DNA of 64,000 nucleotides from Parus major (taxonomy: Eukaryota > Chordata > Aves > Passeriformes > Paridae): the NCBI RefSeq assembly GCF_001522545.3, contig NC_031768.1, positions 8,763,403 to 8,827,402 of the forward strand. The letters are read 5' to 3'. The notes beneath the pieces are model-generated. The model made no database searches, had not been told where the DNA came from, and was given only the letters and a program-made list of their open reading frames with translations. The translations under genes and the position numbers were made by a program. The first letter of the stretch is position 1. Each line of letters starts with the position of its first letter. Below, one piece after another: positions 1-11,100 of the stretch.

Positions 1-3000
1 TGTTTCCTTACTTGCAATCCATTATGAGATGTCTAAACAGCAATTCTGCTTTCAGCCAGACAAGGAACTTGGTAGTGTTTATATATTATTGGAATAAATA
101 AAAATTCTGATTATTTATGTAATTAATGTTACTTCCTCAATGCATGCAAAATATATATATTGAGTGTGGTATAGCTGAGGATTTAGTAATACAACTTCAG
201 ATATTTTTTGAGGGGAAAACATATTTCACACTGTGAAGTGTGAGAAATACTCTGTTAATTCATTTTAAATACCAAACAATAAATTTCATTGAGAGAAGTA
301 TTTAACTTTTTTTTTTTTCTTAGCTAAATAACAGAATACAGACATTATAATAATCATTGTGAAGCCAGTCTAGAAGCCAGCAATGCTGTAATGAATTGCT
401 GTGATTTGTGGCATTTTAAATTTAAATGATATCCTAAGTGAAATGCCATGGTGTGAGGTCCCACCCTTAAGGCAAAAGGATCATCCAAGATTCATAAATA
501 CTAACAATTGAAAGGAATGACAAAAGTCAGGGTCTGCAAAAACTCACAAGGTTTTAGTAGCAAATCACACACTTATCATGGGAGTTACATTAGTCCCCGA
601 CGTACTGTGTAAGGATGTGGCAGTGGGTTTTGGATAAAGAGGTGAGATGAAAAGAAAGAGAGAAATAAAGAAATGAATGAGAGAAAGCAAGAGGTCACCA
701 GCCCTGTTTCCAGCATGGTCCAGCTGATGGGATGTTCAGGGTCCTGGGGAGGCCACATGGGCTTGTTGAAGGCCAATGAAATGGAGACCAATGTACGGTG
801 ATGCTGCTCTTACGTGATACATAAAACCCTCAGAAATTTGTCAATTTAAGCTATTGTTCAGGATAAAAGTCAGTGAAAATAAAACAAAACTGTATAAAGA
901 GTGAAAGACTATAGGAATATTTTTAGGTGCAGAAAGATGAATGTGCATGCCTCAGGGTAAAAGTGTTCTGCAGCAGATGGGAATAAATGGGACATATCCC
1001 CAGCATCTCTGTTTTTCTGTTACTGCCCCATGTGGTGCTTCTTGAACTTTTCTGCTTAGAATTATGAATTGACAGTGGTATTAAGTTGATCTGTCAGTGA
1101 TATTTCAAGCATTCTTAGGTGAATAATTATCACTTTTGATGAACAAGAGTTGTATCCTGCATCCTGCCTGAAGTAGGAACTGTAATTTTCCTTTCATCTC
1201 TAATAAAATTAGACTTGCTTGCCATGTTAGGAATAATGTAGCTACACATGCTCTGTGTTTGAAGGCAGATATGTTATCAATCTCTTAATCTTAAATTTTA
1301 AGCAATAAATGATAGCCTTTTCAAAAATTATTCAAAGGCATATTTCATCTCATGTTTCTTATGCTGTGGATTATATACTTCAGTACTATAATTTCAAAGC
1401 TTGTTCTGGTTCTAATGTTATCATGTACAGGAAAGGTTATTGTTACATATTTCTTCTTTAAATGTTTGTATTATTCAATGCCAGATTTAAGCTACTGAAA
1501 CAGTACTATAGATATTATTAGAGCTATAGATTAGTTCCACCTCCAGAGATTTTCAGATTCCAGAGTAAGAATTTGCTGTATAATAATACAAACCATTATT
1601 ATTGCTCTAGTTTACATTGAAAGGACATGCTGTGATGTATTAAAAGTTGATGTAGCTCAGTATTCTGCCTTCAACAGAAGTTGCTTAGAGATGAGTACCA
1701 CTGTAAATGTACAGAAATGCTTTATATATACTGTAAGGCTTCCTGGTTTGAAATTCAGGACTGCTTTGGGTGGAGGTGGCATTCCTGTAATGCTGTACTA
1801 GATTTCCATTATGCAGATTTAATTGTATTTTCAACCTATGCAGACTTGTGTCACAATATTCTGAAGCAGTAGGTAAATTTAAAATCTGTTCTATGTAAAA
1901 TACCGTGTTTTGAGTTTGCTGCTTAAGACTGTAACTTATTTCTTCCTTTGCTAACAAACTTGTGTATTCCACTGAGCTATTTAACAACATCTAGTTCATA
2001 CTCTGGGTGTCATGCCTACTTACAAAGACTGCTGTTGTAGCACCATTCCATTGCTACTCTTAATAACATAGTCTAATTTATCAATTTCTTATAAAGCCCT
2101 GTTTCATACCTTTAATCACAGAAGGCTGTCACCTTCAAGATTTTTGTGAGAATGTATTTGGTTTATTTGAAAATTCTCATATAATAGTAGTCTAGCTCTG
2201 TATATTTTTTCCTCTTTTTTTCAGTAACTTGGAATTTGAAAAAATTGCTTGTGGCTATGTAAGGGAAGATTTATCATTGGTATCTCTTGTGCCTCCTTAG
2301 ATATAAAGATTTTTCAAGTGATGGCAAGAATTTAAATTTTTTTTATTATTTTTGAAAACAGCAAAAAATGTTTCACAAGAAATACAGTATTTTATTTAAA
2401 GATTTATTGATGTTCTTACTGTTTCATATAATATAGCTCTTTAATTTAGTAGATTAAACTAAATCTGATCCTTTAAATTTTTCAATACTTGGTATAAGAC
2501 CAGTTTTACTCTGTGCATTGTGGCAGTGGTGGCACTGGTCTTCTTATCCAGATAATTCCAGTACATCATATTTCTGCTTATCCAGTTGATTGATCAGTTG
2601 ATAAAAGTGAAACTCAAAGAGAACTCACAGTAAATCCCAGAAATGGAGGGTAAGACCAGAAATAATCTGCTTACTTCTGATGTACAAAGACTAATCTGAA
2701 TATAACTGTAGTGTATTCAACAGGTGTTTGCCTAGGCTTCTACAAAAATCTCTGAAAAAGGAGATTCCACAATCTTCTTAAGGTGAAAATGTCCCAAAAT
2801 TTCCCACTCATTTCCATTTGAAAGAGTTTCCTATTGTCTAACATAAACTCAGGCATGGAAAGTTTTGGGTTAAGTCTGTCATATCTCTTTTAAAATATTG
2901 TGTGCAATGAATCTTTGCTTTTCTAGTAACTTTATACATGTTTGCAGATTGTTATCTTCTCCTTCAGTTTCTCTCTTTCCCCCGTCTTGGCAAAACATTT

Positions 3001-4341
3001 CCATTCTTTCACTCTTTCCCTGTACTCAGCTCATGGATTTTTGTTGTAAACCCTCTTTTTTGCTCCTTCTCTTGAATTTGGTGCCCACTTCTGGTTTCTG
3101 TACCAGGTGAGATTTTACAGAAATGGACAGAAGTGAAAAGATCAGTCTGTGTGCTTAAGATGCATCTCTCCTGTTAAGGCATACTAGCACAGTATTTGCT
3201 TTTTCTGCCACAGTATTGGATTTACTGTTTTCTCCAAATTCTTTCCTGCAGAAGTTCTCTCTATCCAATTTTCCATTTAGCACTTGCATAATGAATTACT
3301 CTTAATTGTAGTATGCTGCAAGCATCATTATTGGATTTCATCCCATTTGTTTCAGATCATTACTCCAGTTGTTCAAGAGCTTAAATTATAGTCCTTTCCT
3401 CATGAATACTTGCAACCAATTTTTCTTCCCAAAGCCAGTCCTTTCATCTGTTTTATATTATCTCCAGATGGGAGTAAGATAATCTTGTGCAATTTTTAAA
3501 AATTTCATATGAAAATACTGGAAAGTATACAATCTAGGGCTTTTTTCTGTGGACAGCTGATAGCAGTTAGGGTTACTGTTTATTGGTGAAGTTTGTGCTT
3601 CACTTTACAGGATCTTTTTCCTAGAATACATTCTCATTGCTTTTCTATGGCAGAATGTAGTCAAAATCTTACAGAAGTTAAAATGCATAGTATTTTTCTG
3701 TGGTTCATTGTATCATTTGCATGTCAAAGAAATAAAAAAAAGAGAGCCAGAGGAATTTATGGTGACTGTTGCTTGGTATTCTGCCAACAAGTAAGTGGTT
3801 GGTCATTTTTGTGTAGAATTGTTGTAGGAATTGCCTTGATTATCTCAATATGGAAAATAGTTTTCATATCTCACAAAAAAATTGAGGTTTCAAATCTAAT
3901 CCTAAATATAAAAAAAATGTTCATTTTGGTGGGTGTTTTTTTTTTTTGTGAGAAATAGAACTTGGCAAAAAAAGCATTGCAAATTCTTGTAGACTTTCTA
4001 TTGATTCATTAGGCATCAAGTTTTAAAAAACTCAATGAATCTGGACTTACTTTAAAACAAATTAAGAAAAAAAAAGGTGGTCAATAATTAGAGTGCCATG
4101 GCAAAACTTGGCTGTTTCTATGTAGAAATGCTTCATGAATGAAGCAAGCAGTGTCTTCAAGACTTGTCTTAACCTGTCACAAGAATGATGGAGACAATGC
4201 AGTTATACTTGGTTGCTACATCATGCAACATGATTCCATTACAAGTTAAAATAAACCCAGCAAACCAATTACAAGTAAATGCATTCAAGAGTTAAGTTGG
4301 TCCCAAATCACTGAATTGACTGTGCATGCTTCTTCTTTTAG
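1..4341. other. intronic sequence upstream of first credible exons
   Basis: Probable CFAP47 intron. It is AT-rich with T-rich runs (about 310-320, 3935-3948) and many short open frames with no recognisable product. It contains one weak candidate exon (2225-2258, listed separately). The open stretch 3593-3958 was considered and not accepted. No CR1, RNA gene or other repeat was recognised. Confidence 0.5.
2225..2258 (+). CDS. CFAP47: weak candidate CFAP47 micro-exon
   Basis: Seen: a strong pyrimidine tract ending in TTTCAG precedes position 2225, and a good donor (TAT|GTAAGG) follows 2258. With one base carried from an upstream exon it reads 'NLEFEKIACGY', which resembles the first strand of an Ig-like ASH/MSP repeat (the family often has F-x-K/x-x-CGY here). 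An alternative donor at 2280 (TTG|GTATCT) would lengthen it to 55 nt with the same end phase. Against it: at 34 nt it is very short, and its end phase (0) does not match the next candidate exon at 4342 (needs 2), so at least one further exon would have to exist between them. Confidence 0.25.
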
Positions 4342-4466
4342 GGCTGAGTGGAATCAAGAAGTGAAACAGAACTACTCTCATTTCAGATCCCTTGCAGAGG
4401 CCTTTTGCAATATATTTTTATGTTTCCATAACCATAACAAGTGTTTGAGAGCACTCATAAATGTCT
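4342..4466 (+). CDS. CFAP47: candidate CFAP47 exon upstream of the CH-domain exons
   Basis: Seen: a good acceptor (TTCTTCTTTTAG) at 4341 opens a frame reading 'AEWNQEVKQNYSHFRSLAEA' followed by 'FCNIFLCFHNHNKCLRALIN', dense in aromatic and charged residues and helix-like, unlike the background open frames. Using the donor after 4466 (GTCT|GTACAT), the exon ends in phase 1, exactly what the exon at 8059 needs; the junction codon becomes Cys. An alternative donor after 4440 gives the wrong phase for direct joining. Inferred: it would supply the sequence just before or at the first helix of the CH domain. The donor is mediocre and no homology search was possible. Confidence 0.5.
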
Positions 4467-4519
4467 GTACATCCACTCCAAGCTAACCCTGCTTAGTTAT
4501 TTTCTTTTGCCAAGTATTT

Positions 4520-4960
4520 TCACTTCTTGTCATGGGTGAGACAGAGTACAAAACACCCTGTGGTGGGTCAGGATCCTGGGTTTGTTGTAGGACCAACTCT
4601 TGCCCTGTTGGATAATTTCACACATCCAGTTGCTTCCCACAGCACTGTTCACATTCCCTCTGTGCCAGGGAGGCTGCTGGAACATCAGGGAAAAGTCTTT
4701 GTCAATTCCTGCTGTGCTGCTGCTCACAGACACCAATCTCATGTCCATCCAAACTCCCTGGACATCCAGTGACATTTGTCTCTGTGCATCTCTCTGATCT
4801 TCAGAATCTTCTCCCACTTCCAGAATCTTTCCTCCAATTATGAATTTTTTTCACCTTCTTTCCAGCCCCCTGTTGTCTCATCAAGGCCGTGGATTCTTTT
4901 TGGAAATGTTTCTTTTTTGCTGCTTCTTTTTGTAACTCCAAGTCCCCATTTTTCCTAATC
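4520..4960. other. GC-richer unclassified block in intron
   Basis: Composition shifts from the AT-rich surroundings to a C/T- and G-rich segment with several overlapping short open frames on both strands. This pattern suggests an old inserted repeat (LTR or LINE remnant) or a conserved non-coding element. I recognise no family signature or terminal repeats. Confidence 0.3.
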
Positions 4961-5918
4961 TCATTAGTCTATATGCAGAGCACAGTTCATTATCTGCCTA
5001 ATTGGGGCTTCAGTCTCACTCCTCTTCATTAATGGGAGATTTAGAATGTGCCATTTTAGTCTTGGTGTTATCAAAATTTGCAGGCAGCCCTTTTGGGATG
5101 CAAGTAGCAAGTAGCAGGAATCTGTCTCAAGTGATTCAGAAGTGTCTCAAGATTCAGAAGTGAAAGTTGGGACAATTTTCTCTCCCTCTGTCCCCAGTCA
5201 CACAGAGTTGTTTGCTACCTGTTACCATTTGTGTTTGAAACTGTTTTTGGCCGGGTTTTTATCATTACATTGGATGAAAATCTTTATCCTTAAGCTCCAA
5301 TTGATTTTTTGGTTTTTTTTGCAAGAAATGCCAGTACAAATGAAATTTAATATATTTACATGCTTAGAGGTATCCTGAGTAATAATTCTGATTTCTATTG
5401 TTTATTTCTGCTAAAATTGACTAATTCTATTTAAAAACTTAATTACTGTAGAGTGGTTTGCTGGCAGATGTTCTGCTAGATTTGATGTAATTAGGAAAAA
5501 TACATTATGTTTTCTGACTAATTTATTCACAAGCCTTTGCCTATGTTGATTGATAGTAGAAGGATTAACTGAAAAACAACAAAAATGCTTATAGAAGTAT
5601 TTAATTAGCTAAAATGGGAAAATATTCCACTTAATGGGTTTTTTTCTTTATGTTCCCACTGACACAACTATAAAGCTACAGTTCAAGAAACGATTTTAAA
5701 AAAATTAATCCTACTATGTTTCATTTCCACTGGCACATTTATGTGGCTGCATGTCAAAATGGGATTGGTGATCCAGATTAAACTGTAAATTAATTTTTCG
5801 CTGCTTTTTTTAAAGCCAGCTTTGTTCCCCAGCTACTTTGTTGGCACACAGAGAATTCTAGCAGCAGGAAAGCAAGGATTAGTGAGAGCACAACAAAGTA
5901 CAAAAGTGCTGTGTGTGA

Positions 5919-5992
5919 TGTCCCTGCCCATGGCAGGGATTTGGAGCTTGATGATCTTTAATGTCCTTTCCAACCCAAACCATTCTGTGATA
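5919..5992 (+). mobile_element. CR1 LINE 3'-end fragment
   Basis: Reads as the terminal part of an avian CR1 element: 'GTCCCTGCCCATGGCAGGG', then a TTGGAnCTtGATGATCTTTAAtGTCC-type core and 'CAACCCAAACCATTCTGTGA'. This is the most conserved, 5'-truncated end of CR1. Plus orientation. Non-coding. Confidence 0.85.
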
Positions 5993-8058
5993 CAGGCACA
6001 ACTGCTACTGCTTAAGTGTGCTCAAGTAATGTTCCCACCAGAAGACTAAAAGTAACAAATAGTATAATTAAAGTAAAATATGAAGTAGGATAAAAAAAAT
6101 AAAGGTACTTTTTTTGATCAAAGCATATGGTTTAATGAGTTTCCATAACTATGCTCAGCAAATCAATCTAGATTAGTAACCAGAAGAATAATTCAATATT
6201 TGACTTAGTAAAGCAGAAATAGTTAAGAAGTTAAAAGTAAAAGTTTAGAAATGGTGGTTTATAACAAATACTGATATTATGTGCTGAGAGTGAGTCTGAA
6301 CTCTTAATAAAAAAAGAAGACAGTTTATTGATTTTTATAGGTCCCAACTATGATCAATAAAATGATGAATTTAGGTTAGAAAGACTGACTTTTCAGAAAG
6401 AAAGTATGCTTTCAAAAATGTATTTTGCTATTTTTAAAGTATTTGTTTTGCAGTGACTACATTAAATATTTTTAAAATAACTGCAAGCAGGTTACCAAGA
6501 AGATGGGATGAAACTAATATATCTTACTGTAGATATTTGTAAAATGGATGTCTGAATTGAGTTAAAATGAATACTGTTACAATTTAGATGTTGAGGCCCA
6601 TATTACTGTAATCTCTTCTTGTCATAAGGAACAGGAAGATATTGTATATCCAGTCAGACTCCATCTTTGGTACTTTCCAATATGGAGTTTTCCAGACTTG
6701 AAAGTTGAGTTTTCCGCTTGAAAAGGCTCTTTCAGTTTAGCAATAAAGAAAAAATAATTTTGACACAGTGAGATTAATACAAGTTTTAATTTTATTTTGG
6801 AAACCTAAAGAAAATTAAATATTCATGCAAATACTCTTTTAAATACTGTCGGTTTTTTTAAAAAAGATATTTAATAAAAATATATTTAATGAATATTTAC
6901 AATAATATTATCTAAACTGATTCACAGCATGAATAGGAAAAAAATAAGGGATTCTGGGTTAACCCTAAACATCACCACAGTGAAGCAGTGGCAAGCTAAA
7001 ATCATTACTGATGTCACAGAGTTAAGCTCAGATGGATTTACAGACCTTTGTTTATAAGTTTGTGCAGCATCTGCTCCTGCTTTTTCTTACTAAAGCTGTA
7101 TGAGTATGCTGAAGCATCTGCAAGTTGAAGTGATAGACATTTAAGTTTTTTGATGATGATTCAACTGTAGTCTATAAATGTCTGATTTTTTTCTGCATAA
7201 TCACAGATTTTGCTTAGGAGCTGGTACAGGGGTTTGTTGTGGGTTGAACTAATTTTTTTAAGTGTAATAGTGAAATGAATCTAATTTGTCCCATATGAAA
7301 AAGCTTGATCCCAGTTTATCTGAAAACCTTGCTGAAATCCAGAGTGTTTCCTAAATTTAGGAGCTTGCACCTGAGATAGTAAAGTTGTGTAAATGCTGTG
7401 TTAAATACTTTAAGATATGGATGCTTCAAATAAAAAATTATAAATAAACTACATTTAATTTCTTAATGATCAGTTTTATTTTAATAAAAAATTAGAAATA
7501 CGTAAAAAATTATCTAACCCTCAGAGGCATTGGGGTTTACAACAGTTGTAGAAGTGATGATGTGTGCAGAAACAGTTGAGCTGTTAGCTCTCATTTGTAT
7601 TGCATTTATTCCAGATAATTTAATATGACCTTAAAGAAAATCAGTAACATTTCCTTTTTGTGTCTTAAACATTTCATTTTTAAAGAATTTCTGCATGTTT
7701 TCATGAGTTTCATGTAGCTCTATTAATGTTAGGCCTTTACCAATAAAAAGTTTATATATTTAGGCTCGTAATCTATGAAGTTAAGTTTAGATTATTTGTT
7801 TTCCATTCTGCTGTGATGAATACTCTTACAGGCTGCAGCAGAGTGAATAATAGTTAAAATATTCTAGGTGAGATTTTTCAGGTTTTCAGCAACAGCTGTG
7901 AAATAGAAATATGTCAGTGAAATTCTACATGTGAATGGATGTTTCCTTCTTATGTTCTTTCCTCTACTCAGTGATTTAAAACAGTTATCATATCTAGAAC
8001 AAGATAGGCATCTTGGGGAGAAGAGAGCCTCATGAATCTTGCTTTGTGTTTTAATCAG

Positions 8059-8156
8059 GTGGAATACCACCCATGAGGTGGATAGTGAATTTTGACCGAG
8101 ATCTTCTAGATGGTCTGGTACTGGCAGCACAGATAGCAGCTTATTGTCCATATTTG
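8059..8156 (+). CDS. CFAP47: CFAP47 exon: CH domain, part 1
   Basis: 98 nt, entering in phase 1 and leaving in phase 0. The acceptor CAG at 8056-8058 is fixed by an in-frame TAA at 8052-8054; the donor is TTG|GTAAGA. The translation includes 'NFDRDLLDGLVLAAQIAAYC', a textbook CH-domain core: the S/D-D-G-L-x-L-a signature after helix 1, then the helix that packs on it. CH domains bind actin, microtubules or protein partners; in axonemal proteins a microtubule-related role is usual, though this cannot be read from sequence. Alternative identities (SPEF1, other CH proteins) do not fit the Ig-like repeats that follow in frame. Confidence 0.92.
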
Positions 8157-11100
8157 GTAAGAAGGTTTTTAATATTGTGCATTGCAGTTTTATGCAGTTT
8201 ATTAAAGTTGGTGTGTTTGTTCATGCCTTATTTTCCTTTGCAATGTCGAGGAGTGCACAGAGTGCTCGGGGGTGGCTGTGCTGTGAGCTGTGGTGGAGCT
8301 CTGGGTGGTGGGAGCCCCAGAAAAGAGACCTGGAGCAGGTGTTCTGTGACCTGAGGCACAGCCAGGTGACCAGAGAGACACAGCAGGAACACCCCAGACA
8401 TTCACACACTCACACTGAGGCTGTGGAAAAGCCCAGGGTTTCCTTTCCACAGGGTCCCTCCTCAGAGGCACCAGATCAAGGTGTACTTCTGTTATTGCAC
8501 TAAGATTAAATTATTTTAAGGATCCAGATGGCTGAGACTGCTGTGGGAAACCTGAGGTCGAGACAGTAAGGAAACCTTGTCTGAGAAGGTGAGAGTGGGG
8601 TGTGTGGGGAATCAAGCAGGGCTTCCATCACCCACTGCACCCTCCTGCTGCATGGGCCCTTCAGTCCCAGCTCAGATGGCTGCCAGTGGCTCCTGGGTAC
8701 TTGGACAGGGAAATTTCCTTAACAGCAACTCTTGGCCTATGGGCTTTTTAAAAAGAAAAAAAATCCATCCCAACATTTAGCAAGTCATGGGCAATTATTT
8801 CAATATTCGTTTTTCTTTTTACTGTGTTTATTCTTAACAGGGAATTTCAGTTTAAAATTTAGATATTATTGATTGCTGAATGAGCAAAATTACAAAATCA
8901 GTAATTTTGCCTAGTGGAAGGTTGAATTTGATTTCTCTGTCTTGTCTAGATTCCCACTCACTTCATAAAGATGTATACTAATCCAAAAACTTATGAGCAG
9001 TTTCTGCACAACTCCTTGATACTTGTGAAGGCTCTGCATGCTATTAGTCTGGATCTAGACATAAAGGTAGGTGATTTTATACTAGCAGCTCTTCTATATA
9101 TTAATATTTGTGGTTTGATTTTATGTAAAGTAGTGTTGCACATGCAGTTAAGGTGAGATTGTAGTGAAACAGTTTTGTTTCAGGATGCGTTACTCTTTGA
9201 TGGAAACCAAAATTCTGCTTCATATGTATAGACTTAATTAGAAGTAATTTCCATAATTCCTTGCTTTGTAGAATCACGCATGCACAGCTAGCTGAACATA
9301 AATTAATTCAGTTCAGATTTTAGCATCCTAAATCACACAGTGAAAACTCAAATCAAGTTTTTTATTACTATTGGAAGGCAATTTTGAAAAATATGTTTAA
9401 GAACAAACATCATGCCCTTAACCATAAAAAGAAAGGGTGAAATTGTCTGAATGTCTGGTGACAGTTACATGCATCTCACCATGAAGGCCCATGAGAATTC
9501 TGTCCCAGGTTTGATGCACACAGAAATCATCAGCTTTGGATGCTGGTGAGATTAGTACTCAAGTACTCACTCGAAACCATAAAGCTTTTTTAAAGGTGTT
9601 CTTTTTTTGGGAGGAATACAATGTTCATAACTGTTAATAATTTGTTCCAGAAAGAATCTGCTTGGGATCTCTTTTATATGTTTAGTAAACATGCTTTACA
9701 TCTCTGTAGTTTTTATTGCTCTATTGCTCCAAATTTTCAATATACGGTGACCTTACATAGGTTAAATATTGTTCCCAAACCCAGTTCTCTCCTGCTCTTA
9801 GTCTGCATTTCTTTAACTGTCCATTTCTGAGTTGTTTATATCTCTGGGATTGGACTGGGCTGTCTGGAGGAGCAGAAGATGCAGTAGAATAGACACAATA
9901 TTTCAAAGTGTGTGAGGAAACTTGCCAAAGGAATTAATGACATTAGTCATCAGAGGTAGAGCTTATTTGTGTGAACAAAGCAGTATAAAAAAAAAAAAAG
10001 CTCAATTACAACTTTTTTTCCCCTTTCCATTTGGTTGTGTTATGATTACAGGGAGAATTTAACCTGCTATTTCCATTTATATCAGCTGCTGTATTTGTCA
10101 CTTCCTGATGCAGATCACTCTGTTAGAAATGCCTTTGGTATCACAGGCTAAACAAAGAAAATCTACTGACAGGAAGCAAAAAAGTAATCTGGGTAAAACC
10201 TTCAAAACAAAGGCATATTCTCCCTCAGCTTTTATTAAGAAAAACAGGTAGTTCAGCACATGAAGGCAGAGGCTTGATGCCAGGTATGAAAAGGGTGTTG
10301 AACACATTAGATGTGGAAGCAGAATTCTAAGATATTCTCCTTAATGTACCTGTCTTAAGACTAAATTGTCTACACTTATTAATCCACTTCTGTACAGACT
10401 AACAATTTAAACAAAGGTACAATCAGTCAGTACCAGAAAAAGGAACAGATCTTGGATCTTCAAGTTCTGTATTTTAATTCAAAGGGTACATTTTACATAG
10501 ATTTATTGAAATTCATATGTACTTTTCTAAGGTTATTGTAGAAATTCTGAACTATCTTGCTCTGCAGTGATAAAACTAACAAAATACATGAATCCTTTTG
10601 CTGAAGTCTCTTAATTTGGGAATTTTCTCATAGTCTTGTCTCTGAAGTTTAGCAGGCTAAAATATTCCAATAGCATTGGCAAAGTTCTTGACTCCGGCTG
10701 TCACTGCTTTTAAACTCTCAGGACATTTGCATTAACCCCACAAGCTGAGACGTGTTAGATGTGGAACAGCTGGCATTTTCAATCTAAAAATCTAAGAATC
10801 TGTAATAATACAGAAGTTCAACTGTCTGCAAGTCTTCAGCTTTAGGTTTAAATGACACTTTTAATGGAGTTCAAAGCTTTAAAATCCTGTTAAGGCTTAA
10901 GGTCTAGATTTAAGATGGAGTACTTTGGGCAATAAATGGTTTCTACTTTCTAATCACGAGTTACAATTCAACTCTAGAGTATTAGTGGTGGCTTTCCACA
11001 TGATTTTAATTTGTGTTTGAAATTTTTAAGTTTTACAATCTTTGGTTTGAAAAAGATTCAGCTGAAAGCCTAAAATAAAGTATTACAAGACAGGATGGTG

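Larger units (their letters stand above)
4467..8058 (+). other. intron before the first CH-domain exon
   Basis: AT-rich non-coding sequence. It contains a more GC-balanced block at about 4520-4960 and the 3' tail of a CR1 LINE at 5919-5992. Around 6780-6900 and 7430-7510 the sequence is strongly A/T-rich. No RNA gene or further exon was recognised. Confidence 0.6.

Noticed and set aside
3593..3958. 121-codon open frame with an acceptor at 3610 and strong donor (CAA|GTAAGT) after 3790, which would give a 180-nt phase-0 exon
   Set aside because: The translation is low-quality (Cys/Phe/Lys-rich, no repeat or CH pattern), and phase 0 at the exit fits neither 4342 nor 8059. Most likely chance, though RNA-seq could overturn this.
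8073..8503. Overlapping open frames of 93 and 119 codons
   Set aside because: Only 8073-8156 is real coding sequence; the remainder reads through the splice donor into a GC-rich intron block.
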